Positions 17,935 through 26,495 are shown, counted from the first letter of the stretch. The stretch: 64,000 nt of DNA from Roseiarcus sp050012775 (GCA_050012775.1 JBEKGN010000006.1:105974-169973), one strand, 5' to 3'. Program-made: numbers and translations. Notes: generated by a model from the sequence alone, not told the origin.

Positions 17935-18375
17935 TCACTTGATCCGCAACGTCAACTCGAACCGGCCGAACGGCCCCTCCGACATGGTGTTGGCGTGGAG
18001 GAGGATCACGTAGGCGCCGGTCGCCGGCAAGGCGTAGGGCGCATCGACGTCGACCGCGTCGCCGTTTCCATTGGGGAAGGTGATGGGGATGCCGGGCCCG
18101 GTCTTGATGCCGCCGCCGACGATGTGGATGGTGATCTTCTGGCCGGCCCTCGCCGCGAACTTGAAGTAATAGTCCGGGCGCTCGCCGGAAACCGATCCGC
18201 TCGCGACGATCGACGTCGCGCCCGGCGCCATCTTCAGCACGACCGGGCACGCCTGCGCGCCGGGCGCGCAGGCCGGCGCAGCGGTCGCGCTCGCGAGGGC
18301 TCCGCCCGCCATGACGCAGGCGGCGAGCGCGACGACGCGCGGCGCGCGGCCGATCGGCATAGGAAAGGCTCTCAT
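17935..18375 (-). CDS. Exported protein of unknown function with pre-peptidase C-like fold
   Basis: A 146-residue protein with a signal peptide (basic start, hydrophobic core, ending near ATAAPA). The mature part has two close cysteines in a CAPGAQACP segment. It then has beta-rich sequence, SGERPDYYFKFAARAGQKIT and a closing FELTLRIK, reminiscent of bacterial pre-peptidase C-terminal (PPC) domains that assist secreted enzymes. There is no attached catalytic domain. It is probably periplasmic. The function is unknown. Confidence 0.65.
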   Translation of the reverse strand: MRAFPMPIGRAPRVVALAACVMAGGALASATAAPACAPGAQACPVVLKMAPGATSIVASGSVSGERPDYYFKFAARAGQKITIHIVGGGIKTGPGIPITFPNGNGDAVDVDAPYALPATGAYVILLHANTMSEGPFGRFELTLRIK

Positions 18376-18419
18376 CCCTGTTCTCCTCGTTCGCGCGGCG
18401 CGTTCCGACGCGACGGCCG

Positions 18420-19073
18420 CTATTGCCCGACGTTCGCCGGCGGCACCGGCGGGGCGTCGGTGGGGAAGAAGCGGCGCGTGGGCGGGTTGCGCGGGGCGGG
18501 CGGGGCGGGGCCCGCCGCGCCGAGATCGAGCGGGCTCGTTTCGATGACCGACGGGGCGGGCTTGGGTTTGCGCTTCTTGGGCGCCGGCGTCGGCGTCGCC
18601 TTGGCGTCGGGCGGCGCGGCGGTCAGGTCGGCGTCGGGCGGCTCAGGCGAGGGCGCGTCGACGACCTCGGGCGCCTCGTGGATGATCTGCGTGCCGCCTT
18701 TGCAGTCGGTCAGCCAGATGTCGTAGACGGGATGCTCGATGCCGTGCATCCCCGGGCTGTCGGCGAACATCCAGCCGGTGAAGATGCGGTGATAGGTCTT
18801 GTCCTCCGCGACTTCGTCGACTTCGGCGAAGACGTCGGTCTGCGGCGCCTCGGTCGGCGGGCGCGAGTAGCAGACGCGCGGCGTGATCTGCAGCGATCCG
18901 AATTGCACGGTCTCGTCGATCGCGACTTCGAAGGCGATGATTCGGCCGGTGATCTTGTCGAGTCCGGAGAAGACCGCGGTCGGATGCTTGATCTTGTCGG
19001 CGAGCGCGGGCTCTGCGGCGCCCAGGAGCGCCGCGCAGGCCACGGCGCCGATCAGCCAGTTTCGTCCGTTCAT
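18420..19073 (-). CDS. DUF2155 domain-containing exported protein
   Basis: A 217-residue protein with a signal peptide ending near AEPALA. The DUF2155 core follows: TAVFSGLDKITGRIIAFEV, FGSLQITPRVCYSRPPTEAP, FTGWMFADSPGMHGIEHPVY and DIWLTDCK. The C-terminal third is a proline/alanine-rich tail. ATG at 19073 is at the signal peptide; the frame extends 22 residues further without a signal. In many alphaproteobacteria this gene follows the complex I subunit NDUFA12, exactly as here, although its own role is unknown. Confidence 0.88.
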   Translation of the reverse strand: MNGRNWLIGAVACAALLGAAEPALADKIKHPTAVFSGLDKITGRIIAFEVAIDETVQFGSLQITPRVCYSRPPTEAPQTDVFAEVDEVAEDKTYHRIFTGWMFADSPGMHGIEHPVYDIWLTDCKGGTQIIHEAPEVVDAPSPEPPDADLTAAPPDAKATPTPAPKKRKPKPAPSVIETSPLDLGAAGPAPPAPRNPPTRRFFPTDAPPVPPANVGQ

Positions 19074-19163
19074 CGTATGATTCGGGTCCGCCGCATGGAA
19101 TCCCGCGCGTTCCATTGCCTCGGCTCCCCGTGACGGCAAAGCAGGGCGAAATGAAGGCGCGAA

Positions 19164-19574
19164 TCAGCCTTCCGGCGTCCACGCCTGATAGTCGCCGCCC
19201 GACGCCTGGCGCACGCCGCGCCGCATCGTCGAGCCCTTGGGGCGAATCGCCGCGGGCGTTCCCGAGGGATTGCCGATATGCGGGCGCTCCCACTCGCGCG
19301 GCTTGTAGTCTTCCTGGCTCGGGGCGACGTCGACGGTGTGATGCAGCCAGCCGTTCCAGCCCGCCGGCGTCATCGAGCCTTCGCTGACGCCGTTGTAGAT
19401 CACCCAGCGCCGCTCGAATCCCAGCCCCGGATCGATCGCGCCGCCGCGCGTGCGGTAATAGCGATTGCCGAATTCGTCGTGGCCGACGAGTTCGCCGTGG
19501 CGGCGGGTGTGCCAGAGCGTGTTGAGCGTCGCCCCGTTCCACCAGGTGAAAAATCTGAGGAGAAATTGGATCAT
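19164..19574 (-). CDS. NADH:ubiquinone oxidoreductase subunit NDUFA12 (B17.2)
   Basis: A 136-residue homologue of the mitochondrial complex I accessory subunit B17.2/NDUFA12, a marker of alphaproteobacteria. The motifs are LVGHDEFGNRYYRTRGG, ERRWVIYNGVSEGSMTPAGW and WLHHTVDVAPSQEDYKPREW. It is not part of the nuo operon and assists complex I assembly or stability at the inner membrane. The next gene downstream on the same strand, about 90 bases on, is the DUF2155 gene. Confidence 0.94.
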   Translation of the reverse strand: MIQFLLRFFTWWNGATLNTLWHTRRHGELVGHDEFGNRYYRTRGGAIDPGLGFERRWVIYNGVSEGSMTPAGWNGWLHHTVDVAPSQEDYKPREWERPHIGNPSGTPAAIRPKGSTMRRGVRQASGGDYQAWTPEG

Positions 19575-19768
19575 CGGTTCCGACCGCTGGCGAAAGGTCT
19601 CGGCGGCGCGGACTATGGCGATGCGAGCGGAGTCTGTCCAGCGCGAAAGGCGCGGCCCAAGAGCGCAGAAGGGGCGGGAGGGCGAAAATTTTCCGCTTGC
19701 GAGAGCGCGCCGACTCGGTCGATGCTGTCAATAGGCAGGGGCGTTAACGCAAAGTTATACATTTTTGT

Positions 19769-19784
19769 CCACAATATATGGTGT
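19769..19784 (+). promoter_or_regulatory. NrdR box (strong match) upstream of nrdJ
   Basis: The 16-base sequence CCACAATATATGGTGT fits the NrdR-box pattern acaCwAtATaTwGtgt at all strongly conserved central positions. NrdR is the ATP/dATP-sensing repressor of ribonucleotide reductase genes and normally binds two boxes about 31-32 bases apart. This box lies 300 bases before the nrdJ start and 27 bases before the proposed -35. Confidence 0.7.
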
Positions 19785-19800
19785 TCCACCAAAGACGTCG

Positions 19801-19816
19801 GCACAAGCTGTTGACG
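19801..19816 (+). promoter_or_regulatory. Second, degenerate NrdR-box-like site overlapping the -35
   Basis: Starting 32 bases after the first box, GCACAAGCTGTTGACG keeps the C-A-A...T-T-G half-site pattern of an NrdR box but not the central ATAT. The spacing is the usual three helical turns, and the site covers the proposed -35 hexamer, where a repressor would block polymerase. Confidence 0.45.
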
Positions 19817-19839
19817 AGATGGTCACAAAGTCGTAATAG
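19811..19839 (+). promoter_or_regulatory. Putative sigma-70 promoter of nrdJ
   Basis: TTGACG at 19811-19816, a 17-base spacer, and TAATAG at 19834-19839 form a good housekeeping promoter oriented toward nrdJ. It lies directly downstream of, and overlaps, the NrdR-type sites. Confidence 0.5.
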
Positions 19840-20068
19840 TCGCAACGTTCCCGGCGCGCGTCGATTGTTGGCCCCCGTGAGGAGCCGATTGAACGTCGGC
19901 GCTCGCGTTCGGAAAAGTTTTGGGTTTGCGGGGCGAGGCGCTTGCGGCGCGTTGGGCCGGGGCGCTTGGGCGCCTGCGCGGGTTGGAAAAAACGGGACAT
20001 CGCAATTTGGGGGGCCGCTTCGGCGGTCGAGGGCGGATCATGTCCGCCGCACATCGGGAATCGGACTC

Positions 20069-23000
20069 ATGCATATCGAGCGGCGCTACACCAAGAATTC
20101 GCAATCGCCTTACGCATTGATCGCGTTCGAGACGACGAAGAGCGAGATTCGCAACCCCGACGGTTCGGTGGTGTTCTCGCTCGACCGAATCGAAGTGCCG
20201 GCGGGCTGGAGCCAGGTCGCGGCCGACGTCCTCGCGCAGAAGTATTTCCGCAAGGCCGGCGTTCCCGCGCGTCTCAAGCGCGTCGAGGAGAACGGCGTGC
20301 CCTCGTTCCTGTGGCGCTCGGCGCCCGACGAAGCGGCGCTCGAGGCGCTGCCCAAGGCCGAACGATTCGGTTCGGAGACTTCGGCGCGCCAGGTGTTCGA
20401 CCGGCTCGCCGGCGCCTGGGCCTATTGGGGCTGGAAGGGCGGCTATTTCGACGGCGAGGACGACGCGCGCGCCTATTTCGACGAAACGCGCTTCATGCTG
20501 GCGCGCCAGATGGCGGCGCCCAATTCGCCGCAATGGTTCAACACCGGCCTGCATTGGGCCTATGGCGTCGACGGGCCGGGGCAGGGCCATTATTACGTCG
20601 ACTTCGAAACGGGTAAGCTGACGAAGTCGAAATCCGCCTACGAGCATCCGCAGCCGCACGCCTGCTTCATTCAGTCGGTCGCCGACGATCTCGTCAACGA
20701 AGGCGGCATCATGGACCTGTGGGTGCGCGAGGCGCGCCTGTTCAAATACGGTTCCGGCACCGGCTCGAATTTCTCCGCCCTGCGCGGCGAGAACGAGAAG
20801 CTTTCGGGCGGCGGGCGCTCGAGCGGCCTGATGTCGTTCCTCAAGATCGGCGATCGCGCGGCGGGCGCGATCAAGTCGGGCGGCACGACGCGCCGCGCCG
20901 CCAAGATGGTGGTCGTCGATGTCGATCACCCCGACATCGAAGCCTTCATCGACTGGAAGGTGAAGGAGGAGCAGAAGGTCGCCGCGCTGGTGGCGGGCTC
21001 CAAGATCGTCAAGCGCCATCTCAAGGCGATCCTCAAGGCCTGCGTCAATTGCGAGGGCTCGGGCGACGATTGCTTCGTCGTCGAGAAGAACCCGGCGCTC
21101 AAGCGCGAGGTGAAGCTGGCGCGGCGCGACGAGGTGCCCGACGGCATCATCAAGCGCGTCATCCAGTTCGCGCGCCAGGGCTACGTCAATCTCGACTATG
21201 ACACCTACGACACCGACTGGGAGTCGGAGGCCTATCTGACCGTGTCGGGTCAGAACTCCAACAACACCGTGCGCGTCACCGACGCCTTCCTGCACGCGGT
21301 CGAGACGGGCGGGGAATGGAACCTGACGCGCCGGCTCGACGGCAAGACGCACAAGACGCTGAAGGCCGCGGAACTGTGGGAGAAGATCGGCTACGCCGCC
21401 TGGGCCTCGGCCGATCCCGGCCTGCAATATCACACCACCATCAACGACTGGCACACCTGCCCGGCCTCGGGGCCGATCCGCGCCAGCAATCCGTGCTCGG
21501 AATATATGTTCCTCGACGACACCGCCTGCAATCTGGCGTCGCTGAACCTGTTGCCGTTCCGCGATCCCGAAACGCGCGTGTTCGACGTCGCCTCTTACGA
21601 GCATGCGGTGCGGCTGTGGACGCTGACGCTCGAAATCTCCGTCACCATGGCGCAATTCCCGTCGAAGGAAATCGCGCGCCTGTCCTATGACTACCGCACG
21701 CTCGGCCTCGGCTACGCCAATGTCGGCGGGCTCCTGATGTCCTGCGGCATCGCCTACGACAGCGACGAGGCGCGCGCGATCTGCGGCTCGCTATCGGCCG
21801 TCATGACCGGGCGCGCCTACGCGACCTCGGCGGAAATCGCGGCCAAGCTCGGCCCCTTCGCCGGCCACAAGGCCAACGCCGATGCGATGCTGCGCGTCGT
21901 GCGCAACCACGCGCGCGCCGCCGAGGGCGCCGCCGACGGCTACGAGAAGCTGTCGGTCGCGCCGACGCCGCTCGATCATGTTTCGCTGGAGAAGGCGGGC
22001 GCCGCCTGGGCCGGCCTGTCGGCGGCGGCGCGCGGCGCTTGGCGCGACGCGCTGGCGCTCGGGGCGGAGCATGGCTACCGCAACGCCCAGGTCTCCGTCG
22101 TCGCGCCGACCGGCACGATCGGCCTGGTGATGGATTGCGACACCACCGGCATCGAGCCCGATTTCGCGCTGGTCAAGTTCAAGAAGCTCGCCGGCGGCGG
22201 CTATTTCAAGATCATCAACCGCGCCGTGCCGGAGGCCTTGCGCGCGCTCGGCTACGGCGAGGCCGAGAGCGCCGAGATCGTCGCCTACGCCGTCGGCCAC
22301 GCTTCGCTCGGCCAGGCGCCGGGGATCAATCGCGCGACGCTGCGCGCCAAGGGCTTCACCGACGCGGCGCTGGCCAAGGCGGAGGGCGCGCTGGCGAGCG
22401 CCTTCGACATCCGATTCGTCTTCAACAAATGGACGTTGGGCGTTGATTTCCTTACGGGAACGCTGAAAATTCCGGCTGAGAAACTGGATGAGCCGGGCTT
22501 CGACCTGCTCGCCCATCTCGGCTTCTCCAGGCAAGAGATCGACGCCGCCAACGTCCATATCTGCGGCGCCATGACGCTGGAGGGCGCGCCGCATCTTAAA
22601 GTCGCGCATTACGGCGTGTTCGATTGCGCCAACCCGTGCGGGCGCACGGGCAAGCGCTATCTCTCCGTGGACAGCCACATCCGCATGATGGCGGCGGCGC
22701 AGCCGTTCATCTCCGGCGCGATCTCCAAGACGATCAACATGCCCAACGACGCCAGCGTCGAGGATTGCAAGGACGCCTACATGCTGTCCTGGCGGCTCGG
22801 CCTGAAGGCCAACGCGCTCTATCGCGACGGCTCGAAACTGTCGCAGCCGCTCAGTTCGCAATTGATCGAGAACGACGAGGAGGACGAGGGCGAGGCGGTC
22901 GAGACGCTCATCGCGCAAAACGCGCCCGCGCGCGCCGCGGCGGTGGCGGAACGAATCGTCGAGCGCGTCGTCGAGCGCGTCGAGCGGATGCGCGAGCGCG

Positions 23001-23794
23001 AAAAGCTGCCCGACCGCCGCAAGGGCTACATCCAGAAGGCGACCGTCGGCGGCCACAAGGTCTATCTGCACACCGGCGAATACGAGGACGGGCGCATCGG
23101 GGAAATCTTCATCGACATGCACAAGGAGGGCGCCGCCTTCCGCTCCCTGATGAACAATTTCGCCATCGCGATCTCGCTCGGCCTGCAATACGGCGTGCCG
23201 CTGGAGGAATATGTCGACGCCTTCACCTTCACCCGCTTCGAGCCCGCCGGCCTGGTGCAGGGCAACGACGCGATCAAGAACGCGACCTCGATCCTCGACT
23301 ACGTCTTCCGCGAACTGGCGATCTCCTATCTCGGCCGCAACGACCTTGCTCACGTCGCGCCCGACGAGATCGGCAATACTGTGCTCGGCGGCGGCGTCGA
23401 CCAAGGCAAGGCGCCGAGTGGCGGCGGCGGCGGGCAGACCGCGAGCTCGGTCGTCTCGAAGGGCCTCGTGCGCTCCAAGACCGACAAACTGATGCTGGTG
23501 CGCGGCGGCCCCGGCGGCGAAGCGCCCGCTCTCTACGCCGTCGGCGGCTCGGGCGCGCATGGCGGTTACGTGCAAGGCGCGACCGCGCTGAAGGGCGAAC
23601 TCGCCGAACCGCCCGCGATGGTCGGCGGCGTCGCCTTCACGCCCGCGACCGAAATCGCCGCCGAAAGGCGCGCCGAGGCGCGGATGAAAGGCTATGTCGG
23701 CGAAGCCTGCCCGGAATGCGGGAACTTCACCATGGTGCGGAATGGGACGTGCCTGAAGTGCGATACTTGCGGGGGGACGACGGGGTGCTCGTGA
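20069..23794 (+). CDS. nrdJ: Vitamin B12-dependent (class II) ribonucleoside-diphosphate reductase
   Basis: A 1241-residue enzyme that makes deoxyribonucleotides using adenosylcobalamin. The catalytic NPCSEYMFLDDTACNLASLN (near residue 474) has the active cysteine and glutamate. GQNSNNTVRV and APTGTIGLVMDCDTTGIEP are family blocks, and the end (residues about 1216-1241) is a cysteine-rich CPECG...CLKCDTCGG tail that relays electrons. Length and tail match the alphaproteobacterial long form. The start at ATG 20069 agrees with the family N-terminus; the upstream open frame is arginine-rich. It needs cobalamin, and cobQ and cobO occur 35 kb away. Confidence 0.96.
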   Translation: MHIERRYTKNSQSPYALIAFETTKSEIRNPDGSVVFSLDRIEVPAGWSQVAADVLAQKYFRKAGVPARLKRVEENGVPSFLWRSAPDEAALEALPKAERFGSETSARQVFDRLAGAWAYWGWKGGYFDGEDDARAYFDETRFMLARQMAAPNSPQWFNTGLHWAYGVDGPGQGHYYVDFETGKLTKSKSAYEHPQPHACFIQSVADDLVNEGGIMDLWVREARLFKYGSGTGSNFSALRGENEKLSGGGRSSGLMSFLKIGDRAAGAIKSGGTTRRAAKMVVVDVDHPDIEAFIDWKVKEEQKVAALVAGSKIVKRHLKAILKACVNCEGSGDDCFVVEKNPALKREVKLARRDEVPDGIIKRVIQFARQGYVNLDYDTYDTDWESEAYLTVSGQNSNNTVRVTDAFLHAVETGGEWNLTRRLDGKTHKTLKAAELWEKIGYAAWASADPGLQYHTTINDWHTCPASGPIRASNPCSEYMFLDDTACNLASLNLLPFRDPETRVFDVASYEHAVRLWTLTLEISVTMAQFPSKEIARLSYDYRTLGLGYANVGGLLMSCGIAYDSDEARAICGSLSAVMTGRAYATSAEIAAKLGPFAGHKANADAMLRVVRNHARAAEGAADGYEKLSVAPTPLDHVSLEKAGAAWAGLSAAARGAWRDALALGAEHGYRNAQVSVVAPTGTIGLVMDCDTTGIEPDFALVKFKKLAGGGYFKIINRAVPEALRALGYGEAESAEIVAYAVGHASLGQAPGINRATLRAKGFTDAALAKAEGALASAFDIRFVFNKWTLGVDFLTGTLKIPAEKLDEPGFDLLAHLGFSRQEIDAANVHICGAMTLEGAPHLKVAHYGVFDCANPCGRTGKRYLSVDSHIRMMAAAQPFISGAISKTINMPNDASVEDCKDAYMLSWRLGLKANALYRDGSKLSQPLSSQLIENDEEDEGEAVETLIAQNAPARAAAVAERIVERVVERVERMREREKLPDRRKGYIQKATVGGHKVYLHTGEYEDGRIGEIFIDMHKEGAAFRSLMNNFAIAISLGLQYGVPLEEYVDAFTFTRFEPAGLVQGNDAIKNATSILDYVFRELAISYLGRNDLAHVAPDEIGNTVLGGGVDQGKAPSGGGGGQTASSVVSKGLVRSKTDKLMLVRGGPGGEAPALYAVGGSGAHGGYVQGATALKGELAEPPAMVGGVAFTPATEIAAERRAEARMKGYVGEACPECGNFTMVRNGTCLKCDTCGGTTGCS

Positions 23795-23826
23795 GCTGAG
23801 GGGAGGGGGCTAGGCAACGCCCTCAC

Positions 23827-23858
23827 CGTCATGACCGGGCTTGTCCCGGTCATCCACG
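23827..23858. repeat. Palindromic intergenic repeat, single unit
   Basis: A 32-base unit whose core ATGACCGGG-CTTGTC-CCGGTCAT forms a hairpin. It belongs to the same family as the units at 40605, 40684, 62996, 63047, 63123, 63713 and 63766. Here the two arms carry compensating changes (ACC/GGT instead of GCC/GGC), which keeps the stem paired. It lies after nrdJ and before orphan higA. Confidence 0.8.
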
Positions 23859-23990
23859 CGGTAGTCTGGGAAAACGCCCCGGCCAGGTGTAGCGTGACGG
23901 CGCGGAGCCGAGTCGTCGCGACGAACCTTTGCCCGGCGCGGTCGTCGCCCGCGCGTACAGGTATGCTTTGCCGCCTGCGGCTTTACCCCC

Positions 23991-24287
23991 CTAAGCCGCC
24001 GATCGCGGTTCGATCGTCGCCAAGTCTTTCGCCAGCAGCTTCGCCTGCACATGCAGATCGTATTTGGCCTGCATGTTCATGAACCATTGCGGATCGACGG
24101 CGAAGAAGCGGCCGAGGCGCAGCGCGATGTTGGCGGTGAGGCCCTGCCGGCCGTGGCAGATTTCGTTGATCCGGCTGCGCGTCACGTGGATCGCCTTGGC
24201 GAGCGCATAGACGCTGATGCCCATCGGTTCGAGGAATTCCTCGCGCAGGATCACGCCGGGATGGGGCATGGGAATGTCCGAGGTCAC
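23991..24287 (-). CDS. HigA-family antitoxin, orphan
   Basis: A 98-residue helix-turn-helix protein of the HigA/VapI type: PHPGVILREEFLEPMGISVY, then ALAKAIHVTRSRINEICHGR and LRLGRFFAVDPQWFMNMQ. In the usual locus a higB toxin of about 90 residues lies directly upstream, but only 75 bases separate this start from the stop of cynS upstream, so no partner fits. It may be a solitary regulator or the remnant of a toxin-antitoxin pair. Confidence 0.88.
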   Translation of the reverse strand: MTSDIPMPHPGVILREEFLEPMGISVYALAKAIHVTRSRINEICHGRQGLTANIALRLGRFFAVDPQWFMNMQAKYDLHVQAKLLAKDLATIEPRSAA

Positions 24288-24362
24288 GAAACGTCTCCGT
24301 CAGTGATAATTAACAGACCCGACTTATAGCGGTCCGCCGCGCGGTCGCCCCCGCGTCTCACC

Positions 24363-24845
24363 TCACTCCTCCTTGTACCCGAGCGCCTGCTCGTTGCCGC
24401 TCGCCCCGTAATATTTGTAGGGCAGGAACTTGCCGGACATCGTGAACTTCACGCGGTCGCCCTTCGCGTCGGGTTGCCGCTCGATCTTCACGTCGAAGTC
24501 GATCGCCGACATGATGCCGTCGCCGAACTCCTCCTCGATCAGCGCCTTCCAGGCGGGGCCGTTGACCATCACCAGTTCGTAGAAGCGATAGATCAAGGGG
24601 TCGGTCGGCGGCATCGGCGCGCCCCGCGCGGGGACTTCGTTGAGAAGGCGCGCTTCGCTCACGGTGAGGCCGAAGAGCTTCGCCGCCTTGTCGCATTGCG
24701 GCTTGGTCAGTTTCATTTGCCCGAGCAAGGCGCCGACCACGAGAATCTCGGACATGCCGCCGATCTCGTCGACGATATATTTCCACGTCCAGGCGTTCTC
24801 GCGCTTGATGTCGAGGAGTTTTTCCGTGAGGTCGTTGCGTTTCAT
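24363..24845 (-). CDS. cynS: Cyanate hydratase (cyanase)
   Basis: A 160-residue cyanase that converts cyanate and bicarbonate to ammonia and carbon dioxide. The N-terminal helical domain is followed by the catalytic domain. The three catalytic residues are all present: Arg87 and Glu90 in LIYRFYELVMVNG and Ser113 in GIMSAIDFDVKI. The length is normal for the decameric enzyme. No carbonic anhydrase or cyanate transporter gene is adjacent, so it probably handles internally formed or diffusing cyanate. Confidence 0.97.
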   Translation of the reverse strand: MKRNDLTEKLLDIKRENAWTWKYIVDEIGGMSEILVVGALLGQMKLTKPQCDKAAKLFGLTVSEARLLNEVPARGAPMPPTDPLIYRFYELVMVNGPAWKALIEEEFGDGIMSAIDFDVKIERQPDAKGDRVKFTMSGKFLPYKYYGASGNEQALGYKEE

Positions 24846-25024
24846 GATTCATCTCCAGGGCGCTACGGGTTTCTTGACGACGCGGGACGATGGGGCGCTG
24901 CAATGGCAGCGCTCACCGCTCCGCTTCGCCAAGCAAGAAATGAACCCTCACGCCCCAGGGACGCCGCGGCGCGCGGCCGCTTCGACCTGAGAAGTCTGCG
25001 GCCGCCGCGCGGATCGATCTCGCC

Positions 25025-25333
25025 TCACATCCCCGCCATCTCAGCGCATTCGAACACCTCCACCCCGCCGCCGTGGGCGATATGGGGGTGGCCGGCGGTG
25101 AGTTTGACGGCGGCGTCGAGGCTGTCGGCGTTGACGATGGTGTAGCCGGTGGCGTGGCTCGCCTGGCCCTTGCCGACGAGTTTCGCGCCGGGCGCGAAGG
25201 GGGCGCCGCCGTCGACGATGGCGGGGCCGATCTTGCCGAAATAGGCCATCCAGGCGTCCATCATCGCCTTGCCCTCGGCCTCGTTCTTCGGCGCGTCGCC
25301 GCCGGAATAGATGAAGACGTATTTGTTCGCCAT
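25025..25333 (-). CDS. YciI-like protein
   Basis: A 102-residue protein of the YCII-related group (dimeric alpha-beta barrel). It shows NKYVFIYSGGDAPKNEAEGK, WMAYFGKIGPAIVDGGAPFA, TGYTIVNADSLDAAVKLTAG and a closing GGGVEVFECAEMAGM. Related proteins accompany anti-sigma or ECF systems in some genomes, but here it precedes no sigma factor. It is minus-strand, 80 bases after the SRPBCC-GST fusion, and so may belong to the ArsR-controlled operon. The function is unknown. Confidence 0.82.
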   Translation of the reverse strand: MANKYVFIYSGGDAPKNEAEGKAMMDAWMAYFGKIGPAIVDGGAPFAPGAKLVGKGQASHATGYTIVNADSLDAAVKLTAGHPHIAHGGGVEVFECAEMAGM

Positions 25334-25413
25334 GACGCTCTCCTCGTTCGCGCGGGCGCGCATTCGAACAGCTGGCGATGCGCGGCGCCCGTTCGTCGCA
25401 TCGAATTTGCGTT

Positions 25414-26493
25414 TCAGGCGGCTTGCGGCGGCTGGCTCGCGTGGACGTAGCTCGGGCGCGCGACGAATTTTTCGTTGGCGCGGCGCAGATTGGGAAACGA
25501 GGCGAGCAGCTCCTTGCCCTCCGGCATCGCGCCGGCATAGGCGACCATCGGCGCCATGAGGATGTCGGCCAGGCTCGGCGCGTCGCCGACGAGGAAATCG
25601 CGCGGGCCGAGCGCCGCGTCGAGCGCGGCGAAGAGCTTGCGGATTTGCGGCAGCGCGGCCTCGATGACGGCGCGGTTCGGCTTGCCGTCGGGGCCGCTCG
25701 GGAAGATATATTGCAGGACATAGTCGCGCACCAAGGCGGGATAGCCGTAGCAATTGAGCGCGCTGATCCATTGCTCGGCCTTCGCCCGCTCGGCGGGCGC
25801 GCTCGGCATCAGGGCGGGGCCGGCGAAGGCCTCGTCGAGATAGCGCAGGATCGCGCTGGTCTCATAGAGCGCGAGGTCGCCGCAGCGCAGCGCCGGCATC
25901 TTGCCGAAGGGATTGAGCGCGAGCATCTCGGGCGAATGCGGGCGCGTCGTCTCGAGCGCATAGGCGATGCCCTTTTCCTCGAAGGCGATGCGCGCCGCGC
26001 GCACGTAGGAGGAGCGATAATCGCCGAGAATCGTCGGCGCCGCGGCCGGCCGCTTGCGCCTCCCGGCGAGCATCGCTTCGAGCGCGTTGAGGCTCGACGT
26101 CCAGCCTTCGCTGTGGGCGTCGCGCTCTTCTCGCGTGAGGAAGCCCGATTGCTCGAGCGTCAGATCGGTGCCGCCGTCGCGCGCGCGAAAGGTGATGGTG
26201 ACGAGCGTCTCCGGGCTGCGCCCGTCGCCCCTCAGCCAGCCCCAGGTGTAGACCAGCCGCTCGGGCGCGGCGATCTCGCGGAATTCGCCGGTGACGATGT
26301 GGACCCCGCCCGCCGGGGAATGCAGCTCGATGCGATACTTGCCGCCGACGCGCGCGTCGATGTCGCAATGGGGGACCGTATGGGTCTCCGGGCCGTACCA
26401 GGCCTGCATCAGGGGCTTCTCGGTGAAGGCGGCGAAGACGCGCGCCGGCGAAGCCTTGAAGTGTCGGGTGAGGACGAGCGTGTCGTGGGACAT
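25414..26493 (-). CDS. SRPBCC (AHSA1-type) domain fused to a glutathione S-transferase
   Basis: A 359-residue two-domain protein. Residues about 1-145 form an AHSA1/SRPBCC domain: LVLTRHFKASPARVFAAFTE, MQAWYGPETHTVPHCDID, and LEQSGFLTREERDAHSEGW. Residues about 150-350 form a GST: a thioredoxin half with YVRAARIAFEEKGIAY and LNPFGKMPAL, then YETSAILRYLDEAFAG and a helical half ending with APSLADILMAPMVAY. AHSA1-type proteins next to ArsR regulators are common; the covalent GST is unusual. The gene starts two bases after arsR, so both are one operon. Confidence 0.88.
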   Translation of the reverse strand: MSHDTLVLTRHFKASPARVFAAFTEKPLMQAWYGPETHTVPHCDIDARVGGKYRIELHSPAGGVHIVTGEFREIAAPERLVYTWGWLRGDGRSPETLVTITFRARDGGTDLTLEQSGFLTREERDAHSEGWTSSLNALEAMLAGRRKRPAAAPTILGDYRSSYVRAARIAFEEKGIAYALETTRPHSPEMLALNPFGKMPALRCGDLALYETSAILRYLDEAFAGPALMPSAPAERAKAEQWISALNCYGYPALVRDYVLQYIFPSGPDGKPNRAVIEAALPQIRKLFAALDAALGPRDFLVGDAPSLADILMAPMVAYAGAMPEGKELLASFPNLRRANEKFVARPSYVHASQPPQAA

Positions 26494-26495
26494 GG

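Larger units (their letters stand above)
19575..20068. other. nrdJ upstream region with long leader
   Basis: A 494-base gap between divergent NDUFA12 and nrdJ genes. Its middle is AT-rich (19740-19840) and holds two NrdR-box-like sites and a sigma-70-like promoter. If transcription starts near 19846, the nrdJ leader is about 220 bases. No cobalamin riboswitch core (B12 box) was recognised in it, and no gene was found. Confidence 0.5.

Noticed and set aside
19840..20068. A cobalamin riboswitch in the nrdJ leader
   Set aside because: The leader is long enough, but I could not find a B12-box-like core or the expected stems. A covariance-model search would settle it.
19823..21655. A 610-codon open frame antisense to nrdJ
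   Set aside because: Same reason: shadow of a high-GC gene, with no plausible start region or domain.
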